NCBI RefSeq assembly: GCF_041860085.1
Contig: NZ_CP124747.1
Span: 5,288,501-5,352,500, forward strand
DNA length: 64,000 bases
Reading direction: 5' to 3'
Source of the DNA: Schlesneria sp. DSM 10557
GTDB lineage: Bacteria; Planctomycetota; Planctomycetia; Planctomycetales; Planctomycetaceae
The notes below the pieces were generated by a model that saw nothing but the letters and a program-made list of their open reading frames with translations, was not told the origin of the DNA and did no database searches. Numbering within the stretch: the stretch's first letter is position 1; each line of letters starts with the position of its first letter. Both the position numbers and the translations under genes were made by a program. Shown here in pieces: positions 9,292 through 19,072 of this stretch.

Positions 9292-10725
9292 TCACGCAAG
9301 GATGTCGTGAATGATCTCACCATGCACGTCGGTCAGACGGAAATCCCGACCTGCGTACTTGTAGGTCAGCTTCAGATGGTCGAGACCCAGCAGGTGTAGC
9401 ATCGTCGCGTGCAGGTCGTGCAGGTGGACTTTGTCTTCGACTGCATAATACCCGTAGTCATCGGTTTTGCCGTAACGGATCCCCGGTTTGACTCCGGCAC
9501 CCGCCAGCCACATCGTGTAACCCTGCGGGTTGTGGTCACGACCGTCGTCCCCCTGGGCGACAGGTGTCCGACCAAACTCGCCGCCCCACAGAATCAGGGT
9601 ATCCTCCAGCAGGCCGCGGGCTTTCAGATCGATCAGCAGAGCCGCGATGGGCTGGTCAACCTCCATCGCGTTCTTGGAGTGATCTGCCTTGAGATTGCCG
9701 TGCTGGTCCCACTTGTAGCTATGCGTGCATTGCACAAACCGGACCCCTCGTTCGATGAACCGGCGGGCCATCAGGCACTGGCGTCCAAAGTTACGGGTGG
9801 CCGGTTGATCAAGACCGTAAAGCTTTTGCGTCGCTTCTGTCTCGTCTCCGATGTCCTGAAGTTCCGGGGCCGCCGACTGCATGCGGAAAGCGAGTTCAAA
9901 GGACTCAATCCGGCTTTCCAGCACGTTGTCCGGCCCGGTCAGGGCGAGTTGGTCGGAGTTCATTTCGCGCAAGAGATCGAGTTCCATTCGTTGCAGATGC
10001 CGCGACTGCTTTTCGGCATTTTCGATGAACGGAATCTTGGCCTGGTCGGAGGGGATGCTCGCGTTTCCCAGCGGGGTCCCTGAGTAGATTGCCGGCAGGA
10101 AGGCCGAACTGTAGGCGTTCACCCCTCCGTGCGTCAGCGTGGGACACATCGTGATAAAGCCCGGCAGGTCCTGGTTCTCGGTTCCCAGTCCATACGTGAT
10201 CCACGAACCCATGCTGGGGCGGACAAAGGTGTCGCTGCCGGTATGCAGTTCCAGCAGTGCACCCCCATGCCGGGAGTTGGAACCGTGCATTCCGTTAATG
10301 ATGCACAGATCGTCGACCTGTTTGGCGACATGCGGAAAAATGTCGCTGACCCAGGCCCCGCTCTCGCCATACTGCTTGAACTGAAAGGGAGATTTCAGCA
10401 GGTTTCCCGTGGGTGCCGAAAAGACGCGTGGCTTGGAGAACGGCAGCGGCTTCCCGTGATCCCGTTCGAGCAGCGGTTTGTAGTCGAACGTATCGACCTG
10501 GGAAGGTCCTCCGTGCATGAACAGGAAAATGACCCGCTTTGCCTTGGGCTCGAACTGAGCCGGTTTGGCGGCCAGCGGACTGACTTTGGACCGGGCTGCG
10601 TCGGCACGGACTTCCTCCGAAGTCAGGCCGGCCAATGCCAGACTGCCAAAGCCCGCCGCGCTCATCTTGAGCAGATCACGACGATTGAACACAGGCGTAA
10701 ACGAGTAGCAGGGTTTTTGAGGCAT
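9292..10725 (-). CDS. DUF1501 domain protein (sulfatase-like fold, exported)
   Basis: 477-residue member of the DUF1501 family, an alkaline-phosphatase/sulfatase-superfamily group that is greatly expanded in Planctomycetes. Near the N-terminus is a twin-arginine-like motif (NRRDLLKMSAAGFGSLALAGL), implying folded export by Tat. The fold motifs HGGPSQVDTFD and, near the C-terminus, GGEFGRTP and GRDHNPQG are present; these include the Asp and His residues expected around a metal site. It begins 9 bases after the stop codon of the DUF1549/DUF1553 gene, the usual pairing for these families, so the two are very likely co-translated and work together. The substrate and enzymatic reaction are not established for the family. 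Confidence 0.9.
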   Translation of the reverse strand: MPQKPCYSFTPVFNRRDLLKMSAAGFGSLALAGLTSEEVRADAARSKVSPLAAKPAQFEPKAKRVIFLFMHGGPSQVDTFDYKPLLERDHGKPLPFSKPRVFSAPTGNLLKSPFQFKQYGESGAWVSDIFPHVAKQVDDLCIINGMHGSNSRHGGALLELHTGSDTFVRPSMGSWITYGLGTENQDLPGFITMCPTLTHGGVNAYSSAFLPAIYSGTPLGNASIPSDQAKIPFIENAEKQSRHLQRMELDLLREMNSDQLALTGPDNVLESRIESFELAFRMQSAAPELQDIGDETEATQKLYGLDQPATRNFGRQCLMARRFIERGVRFVQCTHSYKWDQHGNLKADHSKNAMEVDQPIAALLIDLKARGLLEDTLILWGGEFGRTPVAQGDDGRDHNPQGYTMWLAGAGVKPGIRYGKTDDYGYYAVEDKVHLHDLHATMLHLLGLDHLKLTYKYAGRDFRLTDVHGEIIHDILA

Positions 10726-10734
10726 TGGTTCCGA

Positions 10735-13700
10735 TTACTCCACGTAGACGAATTCGTTGGCCGACAGGACGGCGCGGCAGAGACTGACCCACGCCCGCGT
10801 TTCGGTCTCACTCTCGGAGACCCCTGCCTCCGCCAGCGAAGCCCGCAATCGCTGCAGGTAACTGGCGGCACGAGTGACTTCGGTTTCGGACGGATCGCGT
10901 CCATAAGCCCGCTGATACAACTCTTTCGTGCGCGCGGCATGATCAAGTTCACTATGCGCGAGCAGTTGCTGTGCGAGAGGTTGAACCTGATCGAGCACGA
11001 ACGCACTGTTCATCATAAAGAGTGCCTGTGGTGCGACGGTCGTCTGATCCCGCTGGCCTGCCAACGTGCTGGGGTCTGCAAAGTCAAACGCCGTAAAAAC
11101 TTCGTACAGAGCGGACCTGACGACGGGCAGGTAGATCGAACGACGATTGCTGTTGTAGAGCGCCGGATTCACGTTAGCGGTACTGGTGACGTAGTTGCGG
11201 TTAGGCGTCGTCAGCAGAGTACCACCCTGTCTTTCATCCAGTTGGCCGCTGAGGGCGAGCAGGGAATCCCGCAAGACCTCGACATCCATCCTCTGGCGAT
11301 GAAAACGCCACAGCAGCTTATTATCAGGATCAGCCAGCGCCGCGGCCGCATCATAGTCGGTGTTCTGTCGATAGGTCGATGTGGCGGTTAACGCCCGGTG
11401 AAAGGCTTTCAGACTCCAGTTGCGTGGACTGTCCTGCCCTGACGGATATGCGCCGGAAAACTCGCTCGCCAGCCAATCCAGCAGTTCGGGGTGACTCGGC
11501 CGTTCACCGAGACGGCCGAAGTTGTCGGGGGATCGGACGAGTCCCTGTCCGAAGTGCCATTGCCAGATCCGGTTGGTCATCACGCGCGACGTGAGCGGAT
11601 GCTGTGGACTGGTCAACCACTGCGCGAGTTCCAGCCGCCCACTCCCTTCCTGCAGTTCGTGCGTGGCAATTCCCAGTCGCGCCATGGAGTCGGTCAGAAT
11701 TTTGGGAAGTTGGCGCGGCACCTGGCGGCCCAGAGTCAAATGGCTGCCGCGAAGATGGATTTTCAGATTTTCGGGAGTACTGTCGACAACGGCCATCACC
11801 TCGGGGAACTTGGGGATGGCAGCCTCACGGCCTGCCAGTTCGGCTCGCTCCATCTTCAGTTTCTCCTGCGTTTCCGCGGAGAATGCGGCTTCGATGTCGG
11901 GCGGAGTGCGGAAGGGGCCTTCCGGGTTTGTCAGCAACTGATGGGCGGCATTCAGGACCGGGTCCTCAAGTGACTTCGATTCTGTCGCAGTCTCCCTTTT
12001 CTGGAGGTCGATCCATGCCGCTCGAGTTGCCTCGAAGAGCTGGTCATAACGCTGTGCGAGGTCAGCCAGCGACGTTGGCTGGCTCTCGCCCAGCAGTCGG
12101 GCGATCCCATTTTCGGGGGCGGAGGGGTCGACGGTGAGCTGGCCCGTTGTGACAAACTGGTTCCATGCGGTCAGGATCGACTGGGGATCAGCCTTTGCGA
12201 CTCTGATCGCCTCAGCCCATTGTTGCGTCAACGTCCCCAGGGGCTCGAATGTCTCACGTCCCCCTTCGCTGACGTCGGGTAAAAATGCGGGGGATTTGAG
12301 TTGTTCCGGTGCGACAGGGGTCAGCAGCAGCTTGTCGATGTGAGGGAAGAAATTGGGCTGTTCTAACCGGATCAGGTTCTTGCCGGCGTTCAGGGTGACA
12401 TAGCATTCCACGAACCAGGTCTGACTGTCCGGGGTCCACGACCCGGTCACCTTCGATGCCGCATTCTTCTTGACGAGTCGCTGATTGACGTACGTCTTTA
12501 CGGTACGCTCAGTGACCGCGGCGTAACGCAACTCGAACTGGTAAGTCCCTGCGGTTTCGACGTTGATGTCGTATTCGACGAAATTCGGAGTCTCTCCCCG
12601 GTTGACCAGGACCCCAATCTCTTTGCCGTAGGTCTCTTTATCCTTGATCACATTACCGCGATCGAAATCTTCTGCTTCGCGGAAAATTGCACCGGGAATT
12701 TGTTGCGGGTGCGGTTCGACTCCCCGTGGCTTGGCGGTGCTCAGTAACTCTGCAAGCTGCGTTTCACGGGTGGCGGCGAGCAGATACGAGCCCGACTGTT
12801 TTCTCGCGGATTCAATGGCCGCTGCTGTCGAATCACGCACAAGTTTCTCGACCGTCTCCTTCTGGACTTTGGCGAGCTGTTCCAGCGAATCCCGCTGCTG
12901 CAGTTCGAGGGGTGACGCCATGGGACGTTCGTGCCAGCGGGCCACGACGGTGAAGGTGTCCATCGTCTGCGTGCTCTTAAAGACACCCGCCAGACCGTAA
13001 TAGTCTTCGGTGGAGAGAGGATCGAATTTGTGGTCGTGACAGCGTGCACACCCCATTGTCAGCCCCATCACCGCCCGGGCGATGGTATCGACCTGTTCGT
13101 CGATGATGTCCATCTGCATTTTGACCGGGTCGTCTTCGGCGAGCATCTTCGGACCCAGGCACAGAAAGCCGGTCGCGATCAACCCGTCGAAGGCCTCGGG
13201 GGGGAGATGAGCTTCGGTCGAATTCGCATACGGTGAAGGAAGCAGGTCCCCGGCGATCTGTTCCGTCAGGAACCGATCGTACGGCTTGTCCTCTCGCATC
13301 GACTTCACCACGTAGTCCCGGTAGCGATAGGCGTTGGCGTAGGCCAGGTTCTCATCCATTCCGTTGGAGTCTGCATAGCGGGCAACGTCCAGCCAGCGTC
13401 GGCCCCAGCGTTCGCCATAGTGAGGAGAAGCGAGCAACCGGTCGACCAGTCTTTCCAGTGCATCCGGAGATTCGTCGCTGACAAAGTCGGCGACCTCGTG
13501 CGGTGTCGGCAGCAGGCCAATCAGATCGATCGTTAAACGGCGAACCAGTGTCCGCTTGCTCGCTTCAGGGGATGTCGGCAGCCCTTTGCTTTCGCGTTCT
13601 GCCAACAGGAAGTGATCGATGGGAGACCGGACCCAGGCATGATTCTGAACGGCGGGGGGCGAAACCCGTTGCACGGGCTGAAAAGCCCAGAATGCTTTTT

Positions 13701-14127
13701 GTTCGTCGGTGAATTCGGTGATGGTCGCTGCGGCAGGAGCGGGTGTGGCTGGCTTGGAATTCGGCCAGGGGAGGCCGCGACGGATCCAATCCGTCAGGAT
13801 GAGAATATCGGAATCGGGCAACTTTGACTTGGGGGGCATCTGGACCACGTTGCGGTAGCCGATGACGTCGACGAGGAGGGATTCTTCTGGTTTCCCGCTG
13901 ATCGCCGCAGGACCACTTTCACCCCCCTGAAGAATTTCTTCCCGAGAAGTCAGGCTGAGTCCCGCTTTGGGTTTGTCGCTACCGTGACATTCAATGCATT
14001 TCGCATGAAGCAGCGGGCGAACCCTGGTTTCAAAAAACGTCGCATCGGCCGCATCGTCGGCGACGGCCGAGTTGATCATTCCGATCCCGACAATCGCGGC
14101 CAGAAGACCCAAGCCCAGAAATCGCAT
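10735..14127 (-). CDS. PSCyt1-DUF1549-DUF1553 protein with an inserted carbohydrate-binding-like domain
   Basis: 1130-residue exported protein. After a signal peptide it has a planctomycete cytochrome-c-like domain with heme motif CIECH (residues 44-48), then DUF1549 with a second heme-type motif CARCH, a beta-sandwich insert (about residues 490-620; FREAEDFDRG, GTYQFELRYAA, LIRLEQ) resembling CBM6/CBM35 modules, and the C-terminal DUF1553. The motif HPLTSRVMTNRIWQWHFG marks DUF1553. A frame extends upstream to 14892 but its extra residues are not protein-like; the ATG at 14127 is preceded by GGGAG with 5-base spacing and starts a good signal peptide. It forms a pair with the DUF1501 gene. 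The family is thought to act at the envelope in polymer or glycan handling; the reaction is unknown. Confidence 0.9.
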   Translation of the reverse strand: MRFLGLGLLAAIVGIGMINSAVADDAADATFFETRVRPLLHAKCIECHGSDKPKAGLSLTSREEILQGGESGPAAISGKPEESLLVDVIGYRNVVQMPPKSKLPDSDILILTDWIRRGLPWPNSKPATPAPAAATITEFTDEQKAFWAFQPVQRVSPPAVQNHAWVRSPIDHFLLAERESKGLPTSPEASKRTLVRRLTIDLIGLLPTPHEVADFVSDESPDALERLVDRLLASPHYGERWGRRWLDVARYADSNGMDENLAYANAYRYRDYVVKSMREDKPYDRFLTEQIAGDLLPSPYANSTEAHLPPEAFDGLIATGFLCLGPKMLAEDDPVKMQMDIIDEQVDTIARAVMGLTMGCARCHDHKFDPLSTEDYYGLAGVFKSTQTMDTFTVVARWHERPMASPLELQQRDSLEQLAKVQKETVEKLVRDSTAAAIESARKQSGSYLLAATRETQLAELLSTAKPRGVEPHPQQIPGAIFREAEDFDRGNVIKDKETYGKEIGVLVNRGETPNFVEYDINVETAGTYQFELRYAAVTERTVKTYVNQRLVKKNAASKVTGSWTPDSQTWFVECYVTLNAGKNLIRLEQPNFFPHIDKLLLTPVAPEQLKSPAFLPDVSEGGRETFEPLGTLTQQWAEAIRVAKADPQSILTAWNQFVTTGQLTVDPSAPENGIARLLGESQPTSLADLAQRYDQLFEATRAAWIDLQKRETATESKSLEDPVLNAAHQLLTNPEGPFRTPPDIEAAFSAETQEKLKMERAELAGREAAIPKFPEVMAVVDSTPENLKIHLRGSHLTLGRQVPRQLPKILTDSMARLGIATHELQEGSGRLELAQWLTSPQHPLTSRVMTNRIWQWHFGQGLVRSPDNFGRLGERPSHPELLDWLASEFSGAYPSGQDSPRNWSLKAFHRALTATSTYRQNTDYDAAAALADPDNKLLWRFHRQRMDVEVLRDSLLALSGQLDERQGGTLLTTPNRNYVTSTANVNPALYNSNRRSIYLPVVRSALYEVFTAFDFADPSTLAGQRDQTTVAPQALFMMNSAFVLDQVQPLAQQLLAHSELDHAARTKELYQRAYGRDPSETEVTRAASYLQRLRASLAEAGVSESETETRAWVSLCRAVLSANEFVYVE

Positions 14128-14475
14128 GACCACTCCCACCAGAAAGTTCAGACGCATCGAAATCTGTTTGATTGTACGCCTCTTTGGCGTTGTTCGGAAG
14201 TTTGATTCGGTGAAGTCGCGTAAGAAGGTGTTTTCCCTTTCCCGATCGGGAAGGTGTGTGTGGGCACGATGAGTGAGGGAGGTATCGGTTTGAGGGAATT
14301 TGGTGGTTAGAGGGGGCTGCTCGACAGAGGTCTCGTTTCGCACGGTTGGGGTGGCGTTTCCAGGGAACCGGCGATTCTCAGGCCTGCTGTTTCGGAATGA
14401 TGGCGTTGATGGCAGACTGGAGATGGTCAAGCGAGATACTCGAACCACGTTTGATTTCAGGAGTTGAGGGGCACC
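14128..14475. other. Divergent intergenic region
   Basis: 348 bases between divergent genes, so it should contain two promoters. I recognised no clear boxes. The long frame running upstream of 14127 lacks coding character. Confidence 0.4.
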
Positions 14476-15765
14476 ATGCGAAACCGTTGTCTGGCAGCGC
14501 GTCAACTTCGGATGAGACTGACATTGCACGCCTGTCTGTGGTCGACCTTGATCATGTGCGGTGGGACCGGCTCCCGTCACTTCGCCTGGGGTGCCGAGGA
14601 ACCGTCCAAGACAGCGGCGAGCCGCTTCTTTTTCACTTCTCAGGGGCGGACCGGACTTGCGACCTCGGATGGGACGGCGCTCACGTATCTTCGCTTCGAC
14701 GCACCGGGACAGGCGACCTGGCAACCCGGAGAGACGTTTCGGGATGGGCGGCGTGTGGTCATCCTGAGTATGGAGCCGCGCCGGGATGGGCCGGGGCGAC
14801 CGTTCGAAGAATACTACACTCAGACTCCGACGCACCTGTGGCAATATGATTTGATCACGGAATCCCTTGAGGAAATCTGTACCAAGGATCAACAGGCCCC
14901 CTTCCGCACGCCCGCGCTACTGCTCTCGGACGACCGATTATTGATTCAGGTGGTGAAGAATAAGGTCGGTCAGATCTACAGCGTCCGATTGGATGGGAGT
15001 GACCCGAAAGAATTTACCAAGGCCGGTGAGGGGCTGCCTTACGGGCTCAGCCTGAGCCCTGACGGGCAACGAGTGGCCTTTCATCTGGCCAGCCCCGAAG
15101 GATACCAGATCTGGACAAGCGACGTTGACGGAGGCAACCGCGTCCGCGTGGCGGCTCAGGCAGGACACCTTTATTTCGGGACACAGTGGTCACCGCAGGG
15201 GGACTGGGTCCTCTACGTCGATTGCCACTACCAAAGCGATCCCGGCCATGACTGGGCGGATGTCTGCATTGGTCGTCCGGATGGTTCGGAGCATCGCGTG
15301 CTGACCTCCGGGCAGTCGATGTGGTTCGCGGCGACGTATGGAAATGAGAAGGTCCGCGGCGGGGGATCGAATGTCCCTTCCTGGACACGTGACGGGCAGA
15401 TCCTGTTTCCCCGTCGGACGGCCGATGCAAAGGTTCCCTGGCAGTATCGGATCGGAAAGCCTGATCTGGACCACTTCAACCGGGATTTTCTGCCAGACCA
15501 GGCTCAAGGAGGAACCCAGATCTGCAAGCTCAACCCGCACGACGGTTCGATCACGGAACTGACGCCTGGTAAAGAATCGGTCTGGGATTTTCGAGCCAGT
15601 GAATCGCCCGATGGGCAACAGATCGTGTTCTGCCGCGCGGCAACGGGGGACGTTCCTTCCATCTGGGTGATGGACCGCGACGGCGCCAATCCGCGGCAGA
15701 TTACAAAGGGAATCGAGGACCTGGGCGCCGATCACCCTCGCTGGATTCCGTCACTTCGGCAGTGA
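14476..15765 (+). CDS. Exported TolB-like PD40 beta-propeller protein
   Basis: 429 residues with an N-terminal signal sequence and several WD40-like PD40 repeats, visible as SPDGQRVAFHLASPEG, SPQGDWVLYVDCHYQ and SPDGQQIVFCRAATGD, each followed by a WxxDxDGxNxR-type turn. This is the TolB-type propeller, used for protein or ligand binding outside the cytoplasm. A TTG at 14464 is in frame, but the ATG at 14476 has AGGGG at the proper distance and is preferred. The last 65 bases overlap the end of the convergent Uma2 gene. It sits divergently from the DUF1549 gene. No enzymatic domain is seen, and the exact role is unknown. Confidence 0.85.
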   Translation: MRNRCLAARQLRMRLTLHACLWSTLIMCGGTGSRHFAWGAEEPSKTAASRFFFTSQGRTGLATSDGTALTYLRFDAPGQATWQPGETFRDGRRVVILSMEPRRDGPGRPFEEYYTQTPTHLWQYDLITESLEEICTKDQQAPFRTPALLLSDDRLLIQVVKNKVGQIYSVRLDGSDPKEFTKAGEGLPYGLSLSPDGQRVAFHLASPEGYQIWTSDVDGGNRVRVAAQAGHLYFGTQWSPQGDWVLYVDCHYQSDPGHDWADVCIGRPDGSEHRVLTSGQSMWFAATYGNEKVRGGGSNVPSWTRDGQILFPRRTADAKVPWQYRIGKPDLDHFNRDFLPDQAQGGTQICKLNPHDGSITELTPGKESVWDFRASESPDGQQIVFCRAATGDVPSIWVMDRDGANPRQITKGIEDLGADHPRWIPSLRQ

Positions 15766-16330
15766 AATTGACCCGGTCGTACACATCACCCAGGGGCAAG
15801 CCGACACCGATCGAGCGAAGCTCCGCGACCTGGTCGAGTCCAGAGACCGTGGTCAGCGTCCAGGTGTTGTCTTCATTCCGAAAGAACGTCTGGACCATCG
15901 GCTCGTCCTGGGAAACGAGCACATATTCTTGAAGAGTCGGGATCGTTCTGTAGTGGTCAAATTTCTTTCCCCGGTCGTAGGCCTCTGTACTTTTCGACAA
16001 GACCTCCAGCAACACCGTGGGATTCAGGGCAGTGTCCTCGCGGTCGTCGTCAAATGTCAGATCACCGCAGATGACGCTTGCGTCGGGGTAGGTGTAGAGG
16101 CCGGTGGGGCACATCATCCGGAGGTCGTTGTCGTACGTCACGCAGGGCTGACCCTTCAGACGGTTATTCAATAGACTCAGCAGGTTTGTCTTGATTCGAC
16201 TATGTCGGGCGGAACCTCCCGCCATCGCGAACATTTCGCCACGAAAGAATTCACTTCGAAACGGGGCCTGCCGCTCAATTTCCAAGTATTCGGAGGACGT
16301 CAGCATTCCGGATCGTTGAGGCAAACCCAT
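15701..16330 (-). CDS. Uma2 family (DUF820) putative endonuclease
   Basis: 209-residue PD-(D/E)XK-fold protein of the Uma2 family, highly multiplied in cyanobacteria and planctomycetes. The family pattern is complete: LTSSEYLEIE, then FRGEMFAMAGGS with RHSRIKTNLLSLL, the catalytic Asp in YPDASVICGD, and the Glu/Lys pair in LLEVLSKSTEAYDRGKKFDHY. A TTG at 16411 extends the frame by 27 residues, but the ATG at 16330 gives the usual family N-terminus. The gene stands alone; its end overlaps the convergent PD40 gene by 65 bases. Biological roles of Uma2 proteins are uncertain, and a nuclease activity is inferred from the fold only. Confidence 0.85.
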   Translation of the reverse strand: MGLPQRSGMLTSSEYLEIERQAPFRSEFFRGEMFAMAGGSARHSRIKTNLLSLLNNRLKGQPCVTYDNDLRMMCPTGLYTYPDASVICGDLTFDDDREDTALNPTVLLEVLSKSTEAYDRGKKFDHYRTIPTLQEYVLVSQDEPMVQTFFRNEDNTWTLTTVSGLDQVAELRSIGVGLPLGDVYDRVNFTAEVTESSEGDRRPGPRFPL

Positions 16331-16651
16331 GTTGAATGACTCTAACTCAAACTCAATTGGAGGTGCGATGATTATGATATCTGTTGTTTGGCGCGGCGGC
16401 GATTCGTCCAAATTTCAGTAAAAAGAGCCATCCGGCAGTCCGTTGTCATGCCCTGTTAAAGCATGTCCGAGCGGGGCACAAACAACAGAACTTCTGGAAT
16501 TGTCATCAGCCGAGTTCCCAAATGCAATCTCCATCAACCTTGTGCTGGGTTGCGGTGAGTCTCTACAAATGCGTCACTCTCCCACAAGCAATTGCCGATA
16601 CATCGTTGAAGTCGCTCTGCTGATCCCCGTTCGTGCTTAAAGACCGCTGCC
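16331..16651. other. Divergent promoter region of the Uma2 and glycolate oxidase genes
   Basis: 321 bases between divergent genes. No gene and no clear regulator-binding palindrome was recognised. Confidence 0.4.
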
Positions 16652-19072
16652 ATGAAGTCACATCGGCTGGAAAGTCTGTTGAAGAAATCGTCGGTTCGGG
16701 GCCGGGTCCTTACCTCACCGGCTCAACTGGCGGGTTATGATGCCGATGGGCTCGGTTACAAAACCTTTCGTCCCGATGCGGTGGTGATTCCCACAGATGC
16801 GGACGACATGATCCGCGTCCTCGCCAGTGCACGGCAACTGGGGGTGCCGATTTGTCTCCGGGGGGCCGGGACATCGCTGTCAGGTGGCCCCGTTGCTGCT
16901 CAGGGGGGCGTCGTTGTCCATACGTCCGGTCTCAGAAGTGTCCGGCACATCTGCAAGTCGGGTCTGTGGTGCGAAGTGGAATGTGGCGTCATTCTGAATC
17001 AGCTCGACGAAGTACTGAAGCCGTACGGAATTTTCTATCCGCCCGATCCATCCAGTGGGCCAGTTTGCACACTGGGGGGGAACATCGCCATGAACGCTGG
17101 GGGGGCGCATTGTTTCCGCTACGGCGTGACTAGTAACTATGTGCTGGGGGTGGAAGCGATTCTACTGGACGGTTCCGTTCACCGATTTGGCGGACCGGCC
17201 GGTGGACGAGGCGACTGGCGAGAGGACTGGAAGCGATTCATGGTCGGTTCGGAAGGAACGCTCGCAGCCTTCACCCGTTTCTGGCTGCGGCTGCTGCCCC
17301 GCCCTGACAAGGTCTGGACGTTCCGAGCCACTTACCCGGACCTGATTACGGCCGAGCGGGCGATTCACGCATTGGTCGCTCATTCCTCGTTTCCGGTCGC
17401 GATCGAACTGATGGACCCTCGCTGTGTCGAGATGGTCGAGAACAGTCCGATGGCCGTCGGTCTGCCGAAGAACTCGTTCATGCTGTTATCCGAGATCGAC
17501 GGACCGCCGGAACTGGTCGACGCGCGAGTCGAAGCCGTTGCACAGATTTTGCGAGAGGCGGGGTCCCAGGATGTGGTTTTCAGCGATGATGACGAACAGC
17601 GTAAGAAGCTGTGGAAGGCACGTAAGGCCGCTGGTGGCCTGATGGGCCAACTGAGTGCCGATTTCGTCGTCCAGGATGCGGTGATCCCGAAACGGGCTCT
17701 CGCAGAGCTGCTGCAGCTGGTCTATGACGAAGCGGATGCGGCGGGGATCCGCGCAGTGAACGTCTTCCACGCAGGTGATGGCAACTTGCATCCGAATTTT
17801 CTGTTTGATTCCCGCAAGCCGGGGGAACTGGAAAAAGTCGAGCTGATTGGAAAGCGGCTGATGCAGCGGGTCGTGGAAGTCGGTGGCACGCTTTCTGGTG
17901 AACATGGAATCGGCAATGACAAGACCGCGTATATGCCGCTTGTTTTCGGCGCAGACATGACGCGGGTGCAATTGGCGATTCCGGCGATCTTCAACCCCCG
18001 ACATCAGTTGAATCCGCTGAAGGTGTTCGCGGGTCGCCGGTTTGAAGAGACGAACGGAACTGCCCCGGCCAATGGCATTTCAACCGTAAGTGCAGACCTG
18101 GCTCATGACGCTCCGCATGATGAAATCTACGAAAACGCTGCGACGACGGGATCTCGCTGCTTCACGCATTTCCTGGATGAAATCGATGGTGTTCTTTGCT
18201 TGAGTGCCGATGCGAAGCTGGCTGAGATCAATGCGAAAGCATCCCCCAGTCGGCTCCGTTTCCCGCTGATTCTTGATCCGAACGCCACGCTGCGTGAGCA
18301 GGTGAACGCCACAGGGTTTGCCCCCGCCTCGTCACGGTTTGGTCCCTATTGCGACAACATCATCGGGATGAACTGGCGATTTCCAAGCGGAAAGGTGGTT
18401 CGGGTGGGGGAACGCGTCGTGAAGACGACGACGGGCTATGATCTGTTCCGGTTTCTGCTCTCCACAAACGGCCGCTTTGGTGAACCGACCGACTACGTCG
18501 TGCGACTGCGTCCCGATTGCGGGGTGACTCGTGTCTATGGGTTATTCGGTGAATCAACTGATGTCTTGCAAGCGGCGGCGGACTTGTTGCAGACCTGCTG
18601 GATGCACTGGCTGGATTCGATCGACTATCTCGTCGGGTCACCGGAGGACTCGGGCCACCTGCGGATCGTGGTGAATAGTCCCGTGTCAGAAAGCGCCCTG
18701 ATCGAGGACTTTGTTTCGTCATTCGCGCGGGCCCACGAACTGGTCTATCAGCCAGAAGCGGGAAGGGAGTTGCCGGCCGATGGGATTCCTGACTTTGTCT
18801 TCAAGACGTCTCCGGAAAGCCTGCTGGCGATGACCAGAGAAATCGCCGGTCAGGGTGGAATTCGGTGCGTGGCGCTTTGTTATAACGGTGTGCTTCACGG
18901 ATATCTCGATGACGAGACCGCTCGAGTCGACCGTATCCGGCGACTGGTCGATGAGTACGCTCAACGGTTGACGATGGGGGGTGGGGACTGGTTCTCGCGG
19001 CACCTGCCGCCGGCCGAGATGTCACCGCTGGAAGCGGACTGGGTTCAGTTACTCGAACAGGAACTTCATTGA
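16652..19072 (+). CDS. Glycolate oxidase, fused GlcD-GlcE subunits
   Basis: 806-residue FAD-dependent oxidoreductase that oxidises glycolate (or a related 2-hydroxy acid) to the 2-oxo acid. Residues 1 to about 465 are GlcD-like: PP-loop RGAGTSLSGGP at 70-80, the second FAD segment GGNIAMNAGGAHCFRYG, and the C-terminal substrate-side motif GGTLSGEHGIGNDK. Residues from about 490 to the end match GlcE (GFAPASSRFGPYCDNIIG, VVKTTTGYDLFRFL, GRFGEPTDYVVRLRP), which lacks the first Gly-rich loop. In E. coli these are separate genes. The downstream glcF gene overlaps by 4 bases, which signals translational coupling. It could also act on D-lactate; the glcF neighbour favours the glycolate-oxidase type. 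Confidence 0.92.
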   Translation: MKSHRLESLLKKSSVRGRVLTSPAQLAGYDADGLGYKTFRPDAVVIPTDADDMIRVLASARQLGVPICLRGAGTSLSGGPVAAQGGVVVHTSGLRSVRHICKSGLWCEVECGVILNQLDEVLKPYGIFYPPDPSSGPVCTLGGNIAMNAGGAHCFRYGVTSNYVLGVEAILLDGSVHRFGGPAGGRGDWREDWKRFMVGSEGTLAAFTRFWLRLLPRPDKVWTFRATYPDLITAERAIHALVAHSSFPVAIELMDPRCVEMVENSPMAVGLPKNSFMLLSEIDGPPELVDARVEAVAQILREAGSQDVVFSDDDEQRKKLWKARKAAGGLMGQLSADFVVQDAVIPKRALAELLQLVYDEADAAGIRAVNVFHAGDGNLHPNFLFDSRKPGELEKVELIGKRLMQRVVEVGGTLSGEHGIGNDKTAYMPLVFGADMTRVQLAIPAIFNPRHQLNPLKVFAGRRFEETNGTAPANGISTVSADLAHDAPHDEIYENAATTGSRCFTHFLDEIDGVLCLSADAKLAEINAKASPSRLRFPLILDPNATLREQVNATGFAPASSRFGPYCDNIIGMNWRFPSGKVVRVGERVVKTTTGYDLFRFLLSTNGRFGEPTDYVVRLRPDCGVTRVYGLFGESTDVLQAAADLLQTCWMHWLDSIDYLVGSPEDSGHLRIVVNSPVSESALIEDFVSSFARAHELVYQPEAGRELPADGIPDFVFKTSPESLLAMTREIAGQGGIRCVALCYNGVLHGYLDDETARVDRIRRLVDEYAQRLTMGGGDWFSRHLPPAEMSPLEADWVQLLEQELH

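Noticed and set aside
9099..9323. 74-codon minus-strand frame between the TIGR03067 and DUF1501 genes
   Set aside because: Overlaps the DUF1501 end, basic low-information composition, no start signal.
10129..11391. 420-codon plus-strand frame
   Set aside because: Antisense to DUF1501/DUF1549 genes; high GC produces long empty frames here.
14128..14892. N-terminal extension of the DUF1549 protein
   Set aside because: The extra 255 residues are Arg/Pro-rich and precede a normal signal peptide and ribosome site at 14127.
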